NCBI GenBank assembly: GCA_027343665.1
Contig: DAHWKL010000001.1
Span: 190,773 to 254,772, forward strand
Length of the DNA stretch: 64,000 bases
Direction: 5' to 3'
Source of the DNA: an archaeon
GTDB lineage: Archaea; Nanobdellota; Nanobdellia; Pacearchaeales; GW2011-AR1
Positions 18,927 to 27,006 of the stretch are shown here, in pieces. The number at the start of each line of letters is the position of its first letter. The stretch's first letter is position 1. The position numbers and the translations under genes were made by a program. The notes under the pieces are model-generated. The model was not told the DNA's origin. It searched no databases and saw nothing but the letters and a program-made list of their open reading frames with translations.

Positions 18927-19005
18927 GAATTATGGTAAGGAAATTACTTTATAAGAATTATCAGGATTAATAAGATAATCCCTGATTGAAATAAACCCTG
19001 CAAAA

Positions 19006-19165
19006 TCTTTAAAAACTCACCCCCCCATACAGAATAATCAGAAAAGTACTAAGCATATCACGCTTACTATCATATTCAATTTATATTGAAAGACTTTGGT
19101 GAAAAAGCTAAAGTATTTTTCTAAAAATCCATAAGGATTTTACAAACTAAACATAAGGAGAAAAA
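19006..19165 (+). promoter_or_regulatory. dnaG promoter and long structured leader
   Basis: A CTTTAAAAA TATA box at about 19006-19016 would start transcription near 19036-19040, leaving a leader of about 125 bases, unusual in this mostly leaderless window. Two hairpins are visible: TTCAAT/ATTGAA at 19075-19090 and AAAATCC/GGATTTT at 19124-19141. A Shine-Dalgarno GGAGA sits just before the ATG. The leader may control dnaG translation. Confidence 0.5.
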
Positions 19166-20338
19166 ATGGCAAAAGTAAGTCCAGTATCAATAAAATATAT
19201 GATTCATGCCACATTGAATGCTGAAGGCGCTCTTGAAAAGCCGGATGTAATAGGTGCTTTGTTCGGGCAGACTGAAGGCCTTCTTGGGGCTGACCTTGAA
19301 ATGAGGGAGCTTCAGAAAGAAGGAAAAATCGGAAGAATTGAAGTTGATCTTGAAAAAGCTGATAAAAGAACAATAGGAATAATAAAAATACCGACAGCTT
19401 TAGACCAGTCTGAAACCGCTTTGATCGCTGCTGCACTTGAAACTATTGAAAGAGTCGGACCATGCGATGCACAGATAGAAATCGAAAGAATTGAAGATGT
19501 GCGTGGAAATAAGAGAGACTATATCCTTGAAAGAGCCAAAAAACTCATGATGGGGATAGAGGGTTCAACTGATTCAAGGGATATATCCAATCAGATAAAA
19601 GACTCTACAAAGATTGCAGGTGTAAAAGAATACGGAGAAAGCAAACTCGCTTACGGCGGTGACCTTGATTCGAAAGAATTGATTGTCGTTGAAGGAAGAG
19701 CTGATGTCGTAAATTTGGTGAGAGCAGGAATCAATAATGTTATCGGGATGAATGGGACAAAACTACCTGATGAAATCAAAGAACTCGCAAAAACAAAGGA
19801 GATAACCCTTTTTGTTGATGGAGACAGGGGTGGAAAGCTCATTGCCCAGAACGTCATGGACAACGCAGATATAAGATATATCGCAACAGCTCCTGACGGA
19901 AAAGAAGTCGAAGAACTGGCTTCGAAAGAAATTTTGATGAATTTAAGAAAAAAAGTCCCCGCAAAGGACTTTTTTTCCTCTTTTGAAAAAAACTTCAAAT
20001 TCTCAGATAAGAAAACAAAAGATGGAGAGACAGAACCCAAAAAAGCGGAGGTTTTGGAATTAAGCCCTGAAAATAAAGAAAAATTAAAAAAGATCTCAAA
20101 AAGCATAGAAAAAAGCGGCAAAGCAGTGATCGTTGATGGAAACTTTAAGGAGTTAAAAGACGCTTCGGCAAAAGCAATATCCAGGGTTCTCAGAAATGTT
20201 AAAGGAGCGGCAGCATTAATCATAGATGGATCGGCTACTGGAGCAATAATAGAATCTGCTGAAGAAGCTGGGATCCAAATAATAGTCGCAAAGAATTTCC
20301 AGACAGCTGATACAAAGATAAAGTTATTGAGCTTGTAA
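19166..20338 (+). CDS. dnaG: archaeal DnaG-type primase / exosome-associated protein
   Basis: This 390-aa protein is archaeal DnaG, a Toprim-domain protein that makes RNA primers in vitro and is a stable subunit of the archaeal RNA exosome. It has the archaeal N-terminal domain (SIKYMIHATLNAEG, GLLGADLEMRELQKEGKIGRIEV), then Toprim with VVEGRADV near residue 178 and LFVDGDRGG near 215. A charged linker precedes the C-terminal domain. It starts at an ATG with a clear GGAGA ribosome-binding site, unlike neighbours. Confidence 0.95.
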   Translation: MAKVSPVSIKYMIHATLNAEGALEKPDVIGALFGQTEGLLGADLEMRELQKEGKIGRIEVDLEKADKRTIGIIKIPTALDQSETALIAAALETIERVGPCDAQIEIERIEDVRGNKRDYILERAKKLMMGIEGSTDSRDISNQIKDSTKIAGVKEYGESKLAYGGDLDSKELIVVEGRADVVNLVRAGINNVIGMNGTKLPDEIKELAKTKEITLFVDGDRGGKLIAQNVMDNADIRYIATAPDGKEVEELASKEILMNLRKKVPAKDFFSSFEKNFKFSDKKTKDGETEPKKAEVLELSPENKEKLKKISKSIEKSGKAVIVDGNFKELKDASAKAISRVLRNVKGAAALIIDGSATGAIIESAEEAGIQIIVAKNFQTADTKIKLLSL

Positions 20339-20342
20339 GGAT

Positions 20343-22973
20343 TCAGAATTTCAAAAACTTCTTTTTATTGTTTAAAAATTTCAGAAAATCAAGTATGGCT
20401 ATTAGCAGAAGAGAGAAACCCAAAGCAATCAGCCAGTCAGTCCCAGGTATTGGAGACGTTTCAAAAATTTTATTCAATGGGCTGTAAACGATTATTGCAG
20501 TTGCAAGGATCGAGATTCCTGAAGCTATCACAAGATATTTGTTTGAAAAAGGAGATCTTGTCAAAACACTCTTCCTAAAACTTCTAAATACGAATGCACT
20601 TGCAATCTCTAAAAAGATTAGTGCAACAAGAGTTGTAGTTCTTGCACTTGAGATATCCTGCCCCATTACAGTGAATGTAAAAAGAAAAACTCCCAGCGTG
20701 AAAATTGCTATAAGAAAACCCGAAAAAATAAGCATCAATAAAGCTCCATGATTAATTATCTGTACTTTTTTCCTCGGTTTTTCGTCCATTATATCATGAG
20801 AACTTCCGCTTAACCCAAGAGTCACAGCAGGGAGATCATCTGTGACAAGATTCATGAATAATATCTGAAGAGACAAAAGGATCGGGATAGGCCACCCAAG
20901 AAAAGGTGCTAAAAGGACACCTATGAGAAGTATTGAAAGCTCAGCAGCATTGCATGAGAGTTGGTATGAAACAAATTTACGCAGATTGTTGAAGACTATT
21001 CTTCCTTCCTTTATTGCGTCGACAATTGTCGCGAAGTTATCATCTTTCAAAACAAGATCAGCAACACTTCTTGAGACATCTGTTCCAGTTCTTCCCATCG
21101 CAACACCTATGTGCGCTTCTTTAAGTGCCGGAGAATCATTCACACCATCTCCGGTCATTGTGACTATTTCTCCGTTTTCCTTTAAAGCTTTCACGATCCT
21201 CAGTTTATGTTCAGGTCTGACTCTCGAGAATATGACTATATTTTTCACAATTTCAGCAAGTTCTTTTTCGCTCATTTTGTCTATTTCATCTCCCACCATC
21301 ATTTTCCCCTTATCAAGGCCTATCTCTTTTGCAATCGAAACTGCAGTCTCTTGATTATCACCAGTTATCATTTTCACAGATACACCTGCCCTTCTGCAAG
21401 CGTTAAGCGCTTCTTTCAATTCTTCTCTTGGTGGATCTTCCATGCCGGCACCACCCAAAAAGATCAAATCTTTTTCCAGTTCCTCTTTGTTAGAGACATT
21501 TGTCTTTTTATATGCAAATGCGATAACCCTGAGTGAATTTCTTGCCATCATAGAAAACTCACGTTCAATTTTTTTTCTGTCTTTTTCCAAAAGCCTGAAA
21601 ACACCATTATTCCTCTGGATAAAACTGCACTTTCCCAATATCGTCTCAAAAGCTCCCTTAGAATAGACTATAAAACCGTCTTTTTCCTTCAAAAGGACAG
21701 ACATCATCTTCCTTTCCGAAGTGAATGTGAGTTCTTCTTCCCTTTCAATTTTAAAATCTTCTTTATAGATACTTCCCTTTGAAGCCATAGCAAGAAGAGC
21801 AGATTCCGTCGGCATTCCCGTCGTTTTGAAATCTTTTCCGTCACCTGTCCTTCGTATCTTTGCATCGTTACATAAAACCGAAGCTTTGAGAATAAGGTTG
21901 AGAGTTGGATCATCCTTAGGGCTAATCTTTCTATTTTCAAGCAAAAATTCACCATCTGCATTATATCCTGCTCCCGTCACATCAAAGATCTGATTGTCAG
22001 AAAAGATTTTTTTCACAGTCATTTCTCCTTTTGTCATTGTGCCTGTCTTATCAGAGCATATGACTGTAGTCTCACCAAGAGTTTCTATTATTGACATCCT
22101 GTTCACGATTGCATTCTCTTTAGCCATCCTGTAAGCCCCTGAAGAAAGAGTTGTTATAAGGACAACGGGAAGGCCTTCAGGAAATGCAGAAACAGATATT
22201 GCAATCGCAAGGATCAAAATGTCTATGAGATTACTTTTTGAAAAACCAATTGAGAAAAGCGTTATAACTCCAGTTAAAACAGCAACGGCAATTGCAACAA
22301 TTGCCATATATTTTGCAATATGATTCACTTTGTCCTGAAGGGGCAGTTCCTTCTCAGTTGATGAAATCATCCCGGCTATCTTCCCGAATCTTGTGGTCAT
22401 ACCAGTATTCACAACTTTTCCGATACACTTCCCACTCACAATAAATGATCCTGCAAAAATCATGTTTGAATCCTTGTTTTTTTCCGACGTTTTTACAGAT
22501 TTTCTTATCTCTTTTGATTCACCTGTAAGTACAGATTCATTCACAATCAGATCCTTTTCTTCAACCACGATACAATCTGCAGGAATCTTCTCTCCGTTTC
22601 TGAGGACAATTAAATCTCCGGGCACAATTTCTCTGGATGGGATTTCTCTTTCTATCCCTTCACGAACCACTATTGAAACAGGCATCACCATTTTCTTCAG
22701 GGCTTCTATTGCTCTCTCTGCCTTGAATTCCTGCAAAAAACCTGTAAGAACAACAGCTACTATAACCCCAAGAATTGTGTAAGCAGTGATATCCTTTCCG
22801 ACGAAAAAAGATACAATCATCGCAAAAAGTAGAATATAAACTATAAAGTTGCTTTTTATCTGTCTAAAGAGCACCTTTTCCCAAGAAGTCTTTCCAAGAT
22901 CTTTTATCTCATTCGGGCCGTATTTTTCGAGCCTCTTTTCCGCCTCTTTTTCAGAGATTGATTCATAGACCAT
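20343..22973 (-). CDS. P-type cation ATPase, calcium type (P2A)
   Basis: This 876-aa ion pump has the phosphorylated aspartate D308 in SDKTGTMTKG, TGES in the actuator loop, MTGDGVND in the hinge, and about 10 membrane helices. Metal-site residues match SERCA-type Ca pumps: AFPEGLPVVL in helix 4, the N-AA-E spacing in helix 5 (QLSCNAAELS) and NLVTDDLPAVTLG in helix 6. It is therefore likely a Ca2+ (or Mn2+) exporter; the ion is inferred. A TATA lies on the minus strand near 22996-23009. It converges on dnaG with a four-base gap. Confidence 0.93.
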   Translation of the reverse strand: MVYESISEKEAEKRLEKYGPNEIKDLGKTSWEKVLFRQIKSNFIVYILLFAMIVSFFVGKDITAYTILGVIVAVVLTGFLQEFKAERAIEALKKMVMPVSIVVREGIEREIPSREIVPGDLIVLRNGEKIPADCIVVEEKDLIVNESVLTGESKEIRKSVKTSEKNKDSNMIFAGSFIVSGKCIGKVVNTGMTTRFGKIAGMISSTEKELPLQDKVNHIAKYMAIVAIAVAVLTGVITLFSIGFSKSNLIDILILAIAISVSAFPEGLPVVLITTLSSGAYRMAKENAIVNRMSIIETLGETTVICSDKTGTMTKGEMTVKKIFSDNQIFDVTGAGYNADGEFLLENRKISPKDDPTLNLILKASVLCNDAKIRRTGDGKDFKTTGMPTESALLAMASKGSIYKEDFKIEREEELTFTSERKMMSVLLKEKDGFIVYSKGAFETILGKCSFIQRNNGVFRLLEKDRKKIEREFSMMARNSLRVIAFAYKKTNVSNKEELEKDLIFLGGAGMEDPPREELKEALNACRRAGVSVKMITGDNQETAVSIAKEIGLDKGKMMVGDEIDKMSEKELAEIVKNIVIFSRVRPEHKLRIVKALKENGEIVTMTGDGVNDSPALKEAHIGVAMGRTGTDVSRSVADLVLKDDNFATIVDAIKEGRIVFNNLRKFVSYQLSCNAAELSILLIGVLLAPFLGWPIPILLSLQILFMNLVTDDLPAVTLGLSGSSHDIMDEKPRKKVQIINHGALLMLIFSGFLIAIFTLGVFLFTFTVMGQDISSARTTTLVALIFLEIASAFVFRSFRKSVLTRSPFSNKYLVIASGISILATAIIVYSPLNKIFETSPIPGTDWLIALGFSLLLIAILDFLKFLNNKKKFLKF

Positions 22974-23060
22974 TTCAGTAATATATTAGAATAGTATGAG
23001 ATATATAAATTTTAAAGTCAAGATTAAGTATTTAAACTCTTTTTGATTAGGAGATTTGTC

Positions 23061-23267
23061 ATGAAAAAAGTAAGCATAGGGAAAGTAATTGTATCGCTTG
23101 CTGCAGTGGTTATAGCATATATATTTTTTGAATATGCGCTCCTAGTGTGCACCCCTTCAATTCCCAAGGTTTGCAAACCTCAATTTTCATATCTATTTAA
23201 TGTATTCTTCGGTCTTGTGATAGGAATTATAACATATCTCGTATATGGTCTATTTCAGAAGAGATAA
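23061..23267 (+). CDS. small membrane protein, two helices
   Basis: This 68-aa protein has two hydrophobic segments separated by a short loop with two cysteines (VCTPSIPKVCKP) that could form an extracytoplasmic disulfide. ATG 23061 is preferred over an in-frame TTG at 23043 because of the TATTTAAA box at about 23029. Function unknown. It is divergent from the P-type ATPase. Confidence 0.65.
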   Translation: MKKVSIGKVIVSLAAVVIAYIFFEYALLVCTPSIPKVCKPQFSYLFNVFFGLVIGIITYLVYGLFQKR

Positions 23268-23309
23268 ACCTCGTGCAGATTTATAAATCCCAAAATTGTT
23301 GATGGGGCT

Positions 23310-23933
23310 ATGAAATATGAAGTAGTATTTTGGGATATTGACGGAACTCTTTACGATCCTCTTATAAACTGCCCAAAATGGGAAGAGGAACTTCCTGAAA
23401 AGTCAGACCTTGATGGGATAAATATATCTCATCTAAAATTTTGGATGCCTTACCCCGGAATTAAAGAACTTCTCAAAAAAATCCCACAAAACATCCAAGG
23501 AATAATCTCAAATGGGTATGACCTTAATCAAAAAAACAAAATTCTTCTCTTGGGGGTAGAAGATTATTTCAATCCAAAATTAATATTCACCTCTGGAGGG
23601 GAAGCGGAAAGGCTCCTCAGCTCAGGATACAGAAAAATCAACGGCAAAAAACATATTTGGGCCATTGATAATATGATGGGAGTAACTCAAAAACCCGAGG
23701 AATACATGTTCAAAAGAGCTCTGCAGATTTCAGGAATAAAAGCTGAAAATGCGATTATGATAGGAAACAGCTGGACAGACATTTGTGGGGCACAAAAAGC
23801 CGGAATGAATTCTATCTATATCTCTGGAACCGAAAAAAATGAAGAAGCAAATCCGGTTTTGGATGGAAAGATCATCCCCAAGGCAATTGTCAGAAAAGGG
23901 GATATGCCTGCCCTTGAAAGACTCTTGTTATAA
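23310..23933 (+). CDS. HAD-superfamily hydrolase
   Basis: This 207-aa haloacid dehalogenase-fold phosphatase has all four motifs: DIDGT near residue 9 (nucleophile and acid aspartates), IISNG, a lysine in FKRALQISG, and MIGNSWTDICGAQKAG with the metal-binding aspartate. Substrate unknown. A TTTATAAA at about 23279 indicates its own leaderless mRNA. Confidence 0.85.
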   Translation: MKYEVVFWDIDGTLYDPLINCPKWEEELPEKSDLDGINISHLKFWMPYPGIKELLKKIPQNIQGIISNGYDLNQKNKILLLGVEDYFNPKLIFTSGGEAERLLSSGYRKINGKKHIWAIDNMMGVTQKPEEYMFKRALQISGIKAENAIMIGNSWTDICGAQKAGMNSIYISGTEKNEEANPVLDGKIIPKAIVRKGDMPALERLLL

Positions 23934-23964
23934 AGATTATTAAATTCAAACAACAACTTCCTTT

Positions 23965-24753
23965 ATGGCAAAAATCATTTTTGGACCTGCTGGCCTTGGA
24001 CCTACAAATGAGGCGGGAAAAAATCTTGAAACGTATCATAAATTGGGATTGATGGCATGTGAGATAGCTTTCACTTATGGAGTTTACATAAAAGAAAAGA
24101 AAGCAAAAGAGATTAGAAAGATTGCAGAGAAACTTGGAATCCATTTATCAATACATGCACCTTATTTCATAAATCTGAACTCACCTGACAAAGCAAAAGT
24201 AGAGAATAGCAAAAAAAGAATCTTAAAATGTCTCGAAATAGGAACTTTGCTTGGGGCGAAATATGTAGTTTTCCATGCGGGATTTTATGGAAAAGATACA
24301 AAAGAAAAATCCTATGAGACAATAAAAAATAATCTCACTCAAATTGAGAAGATAAGAAAAGAAAGAGGATTCACACCAAGACTTGCTCCAGAAACAATGG
24401 GAAAAGTGAATGTTTTCGGATCGCCCGATGAGATAGCACGACTTGTCAAAGACACCGGATGCTCTGCATGCATAGACTTTGCACATATTCTCGCAAGGTC
24501 CGGCGGAGATTATAAATTCAAAGAAACGCTTGATTTATTCAAAAATTTGAGCGATTTTCATATCCATTTTTCCGGGATTGTTTATGGAGAAAAGGGTGAG
24601 ATAAAACACAAAAAAACATCCGAAGAAGAGTTGGAAAAACTAATCAGAGCATTGCCAAAAAACAAAAATGTCGTCGTGATAAACGAATCGCCGGATATGC
24701 TAAATGATTCTGTTGCCGGAAAAAACAGATATGAAAAGATCATGCGCAACTGA
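23965..24753 (+). CDS. nfo: endonuclease IV-type AP endonuclease
   Basis: This 262-aa TIM-barrel enzyme cleaves DNA at abasic sites. The trinuclear zinc ligands of the family can be traced: SIHAPYFINL, VFHAGFYG, APETMGKVNVFGS, CIDFAHILAR, DFHIHFSG and VINESP near the C terminus. The N terminus IIFGPAGLGP fits archaeal homologs. It follows the HAD hydrolase by 31 bases and may share its transcript. Non-DNA members of this fold exist, but the complete metal set favours Nfo. Confidence 0.88.
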   Translation: MAKIIFGPAGLGPTNEAGKNLETYHKLGLMACEIAFTYGVYIKEKKAKEIRKIAEKLGIHLSIHAPYFINLNSPDKAKVENSKKRILKCLEIGTLLGAKYVVFHAGFYGKDTKEKSYETIKNNLTQIEKIRKERGFTPRLAPETMGKVNVFGSPDEIARLVKDTGCSACIDFAHILARSGGDYKFKETLDLFKNLSDFHIHFSGIVYGEKGEIKHKKTSEEELEKLIRALPKNKNVVVINESPDMLNDSVAGKNRYEKIMRN

Positions 24754-24818
24754 GTGTCCAGACACTATGGGAAATAATTGCCACTTTATAATTATCTTGA
24801 ATTGTCATCACCATAAAG

Positions 24819-24869
24819 TTTATAAATAAAATAAGCAACCAATGAATAACGAAAAACAATGTTTTTCGT
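24819..24869 (+). promoter_or_regulatory. surface-protein promoter and 5'-terminal mRNA hairpin
   Basis: TATA TTTATAAAT at 24819-24827 predicts transcription start near 24849. Exactly there begins a perfect hairpin, ACGAAAAAC at 24849-24857 and GTTTTTCGT at 24861-24869 with loop AAT. The mRNA would start with a 9-bp stem, a plausible stabiliser against 5' decay. The ATG at 24859 spans loop and stem, so translation more likely starts at ATG 24898 after an A-rich unstructured leader. Confidence 0.6.
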
Positions 24870-24897
24870 AGAAATAAACAAAACAAAAAAAACAAAA

Positions 24898-26124
24898 ATG
24901 GACAAAAAAAACCTGGTGGTTACTTTATGTACATTTGCTTTAGCCGTGTTTTTAGTTGCTAGCGCCAGTGCTACTGGCCTTGCTTCAAATGCGCAGGTTA
25001 CAGTTAATGATATAAATGTCCTGAGTTCTAACATGACTGCAGCTGTTTTCCCAAATAACATTTCAGTTGATGCGGGTAGCCAAATAACAGTTAAGGTTTA
25101 CTTCACGTCTCAGGTGAATGACACTAACGTTTACGTTAGGGCAACACTTGACGGTCAGTCAACCGTTACACAGCAGAGCCCAGTTTTCGATGTTGAGCAA
25201 GGTTACAAATACACTGAAGTCGTTACTTTGAATGTCCCTTATGACCTTCAAAACCAGCTTTCAGACAACCTTCGCCTCCAGATTGAAATAAACGGAGACA
25301 ACTACGAAACAACTCTTAATAATATACCATTAAGAGTACAAAGACCTGCATACAATGTCAATGTTGAATCTGTAACAACACCAAGCACAATAAATGCCGG
25401 GCAGCAATTCCCTGTAGAGATTGTCTTGAAAAATGTAGGTTACAATGAACTTAATGACGTTTATGTCTCAGCTGCTATAAGTGAATTAGGTGTTGTTCAA
25501 GGACCAAAATGGTTTGGTGACCTTGTCGCACTTGATAACTGCTCTGAAAACTGTAATAACCAAAACACAGTTGTAGGAGACCTTTACTTGACAGCTCCTT
25601 ACAATGTTAAGTCAGGAATTTACACCTTACAAGTTCTCGTGCAGAACAATGATGTAAGTACCACTGTTACTAGGCAAATTGCAATTACCAACAGCGTTCC
25701 GGACACCGTTCTTGTTGCAAATCCACAACAGACTGTTTCTTCAGGTGAAACTGCCACATACAACGTTCTTCTTGTGAACCCTACAAATAATGTAGTTGTT
25801 TACACTATAACGACTGACAGCGGCGTTACACCATCACAGTCTATGGTTGCTGTTCCAGCAGGATCAAGCGCAACAGTTACAGTAAGCGGAAGCTCACAGA
25901 CACAGGGAACACAAACATTCAATGTGAACGTCTACAATGGGAATACCCTTGTTAAGACAGTTCCATTGACAATGAATGTTACAGGAAGTTCAACTTCAGA
26001 TACAGTTGTTGTATTGACAGTTGTTCTTGCAGTAATCTTCCTTGTACTTTTGGTAGTTTTGATTGTACTCCTAAGTAAGAAACCAGAAAAAGCAACAGAA
26101 GACTTTGGTGAAAGTTATTACTAA
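24898..26124 (+). CDS. membrane-anchored surface (S-layer-like) protein
   Basis: This 408-aa exported protein has a signal peptide (basic start, LCTFALAVFLVASASA, cleavage near ATG), an all-beta threonine/asparagine-rich ectodomain with repeated immunoglobulin-like modules, many N-glycosylation sequons, and a C-terminal membrane helix followed by a short tail KKPEKATEDFGESYY. The module beginning VESVTTPSTINAGQQFPVEIVLKN is CARDB/Ig-like. Strong promoter, structured leader, following poly-T terminator and distinctive codon use suggest an abundant cell-surface protein. The S-layer role is inference. Confidence 0.75.
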   Translation: MDKKNLVVTLCTFALAVFLVASASATGLASNAQVTVNDINVLSSNMTAAVFPNNISVDAGSQITVKVYFTSQVNDTNVYVRATLDGQSTVTQQSPVFDVEQGYKYTEVVTLNVPYDLQNQLSDNLRLQIEINGDNYETTLNNIPLRVQRPAYNVNVESVTTPSTINAGQQFPVEIVLKNVGYNELNDVYVSAAISELGVVQGPKWFGDLVALDNCSENCNNQNTVVGDLYLTAPYNVKSGIYTLQVLVQNNDVSTTVTRQIAITNSVPDTVLVANPQQTVSSGETATYNVLLVNPTNNVVVYTITTDSGVTPSQSMVAVPAGSSATVTVSGSSQTQGTQTFNVNVYNGNTLVKTVPLTMNVTGSSTSDTVVVLTVVLAVIFLVLLVVLIVLLSKKPEKATEDFGESYY

Positions 26125-26155
26125 CTTTCCTTTCTTTTATTTTTTTATTTTTTAA
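26125..26155 (+). terminator. poly-T terminator of the surface-protein gene
   Basis: Directly after the stop lies a run of T-rich clusters, including TTTTATTTTTTTATTTTTT, the intrinsic termination signal used by archaeal RNA polymerase. Confidence 0.6.
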
Positions 26156-26209
26156 CGACGGGGCGCACCCGATGTAAGCCCCTTTATTTTTTATTCATAC
26201 GAAACCAAA

Positions 26210-26560
26210 ATGACAGACCAAAAAGCAAGAATAACAATATCACGATACGGGAAGATGGGGGATACGAAAGAGCCCTGGGGGTACGAAGCAGTTTTCTCCA
26301 TGGATGAAATCGGAGACAAATACAAAAACCTCAGATTCAAGAATTCCGTTGAATACTTCGACAAGCACTGGAAACTTTCAGAAGAGACTTATAATAAAGA
26401 AAATGCAATGTTCGGGATTGAGAAAAAAAGAAATGTAAGAAAAGCTGACAACAGAGCTTATGAAAATGCAAAAACAAACCTTGTTCATAGGATATTGAAC
26501 TCAAATATTCCAAAAGAAATGAATGTTAATATCATAAATATGACCGGAAGAAGAAAATGA
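26210..26560 (+). CDS. unknown protein, first of a coupled pair
   Basis: This 116-aa basic protein (MTDQKARITISRYGKMG opening) has no recognised domain. Its stop overlaps the start of the next gene (ATGA), so the two are translationally coupled and probably work together. There is no good TATA box; the T-rich stretch at 26180 is weak. Confidence 0.65.
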   Translation: MTDQKARITISRYGKMGDTKEPWGYEAVFSMDEIGDKYKNLRFKNSVEYFDKHWKLSEETYNKENAMFGIEKKRNVRKADNRAYENAKTNLVHRILNSNIPKEMNVNIINMTGRRK

Positions 26561-27006
26561 CAAAGAACATTGAAGTCAAATTTTGGAAAGATGAAAGTGG
26601 GAAACCTGTCCTTAATCTCATTCCTCTTTGGGAAGGAGTTGTCAGACCGCAAACACAAGATGAATACGATCAGCTTATGAAAATCTATGAATCGGGCGGA
26701 GTCAAATGGATAATGACAAGAAAAAAGCCAACAGAAATAAATTTATGGCCAAAGCTAAAAGGTGACACCTGTATTACAGCTAACTTTCCATCAGAAGACA
26801 AAGATTTCACATACGGCAGAAAAAGATTTTTCGAAGGTGAAAACAAAAAAATCCTTTCAGTCAATGAATACATAATATTCCAGAAAATTCTTCCAGATAA
26901 GATCAAGAGCATAAATAGATGGTTTGAAAAAAATGCCCCTTACAGGGAAAGCTCAGGTCATTTAGATCTTCAGACTTATGACCTTACTGATTCCGTCCTG
27001 CATTGA
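26557..27006 (+). CDS. unknown protein, second of a coupled pair
   Basis: This 149-aa soluble protein is rich in tryptophan and charged residues (EINLWPKLKGD, SINRWFEKNAPY). I do not recognise it. It overlaps the preceding gene by four bases. Its last 45 bases run across the 3' end of the convergent SMC gene, so the two transcripts would be complementary there. Confidence 0.65.
   Translation: MTKNIEVKFWKDESGKPVLNLIPLWEGVVRPQTQDEYDQLMKIYESGGVKWIMTRKKPTEINLWPKLKGDTCITANFPSEDKDFTYGRKRFFEGENKKILSVNEYIIFQKILPDKIKSINRWFEKNAPYRESSGHLDLQTYDLTDSVLH

Noticed and set aside
24859-24897. Upstream ATG of the surface protein adding 13 residues
   Set aside because: It lies across the loop and stem of the predicted 5' hairpin and would place a lysine-rich non-signal stretch before a complete signal peptide.
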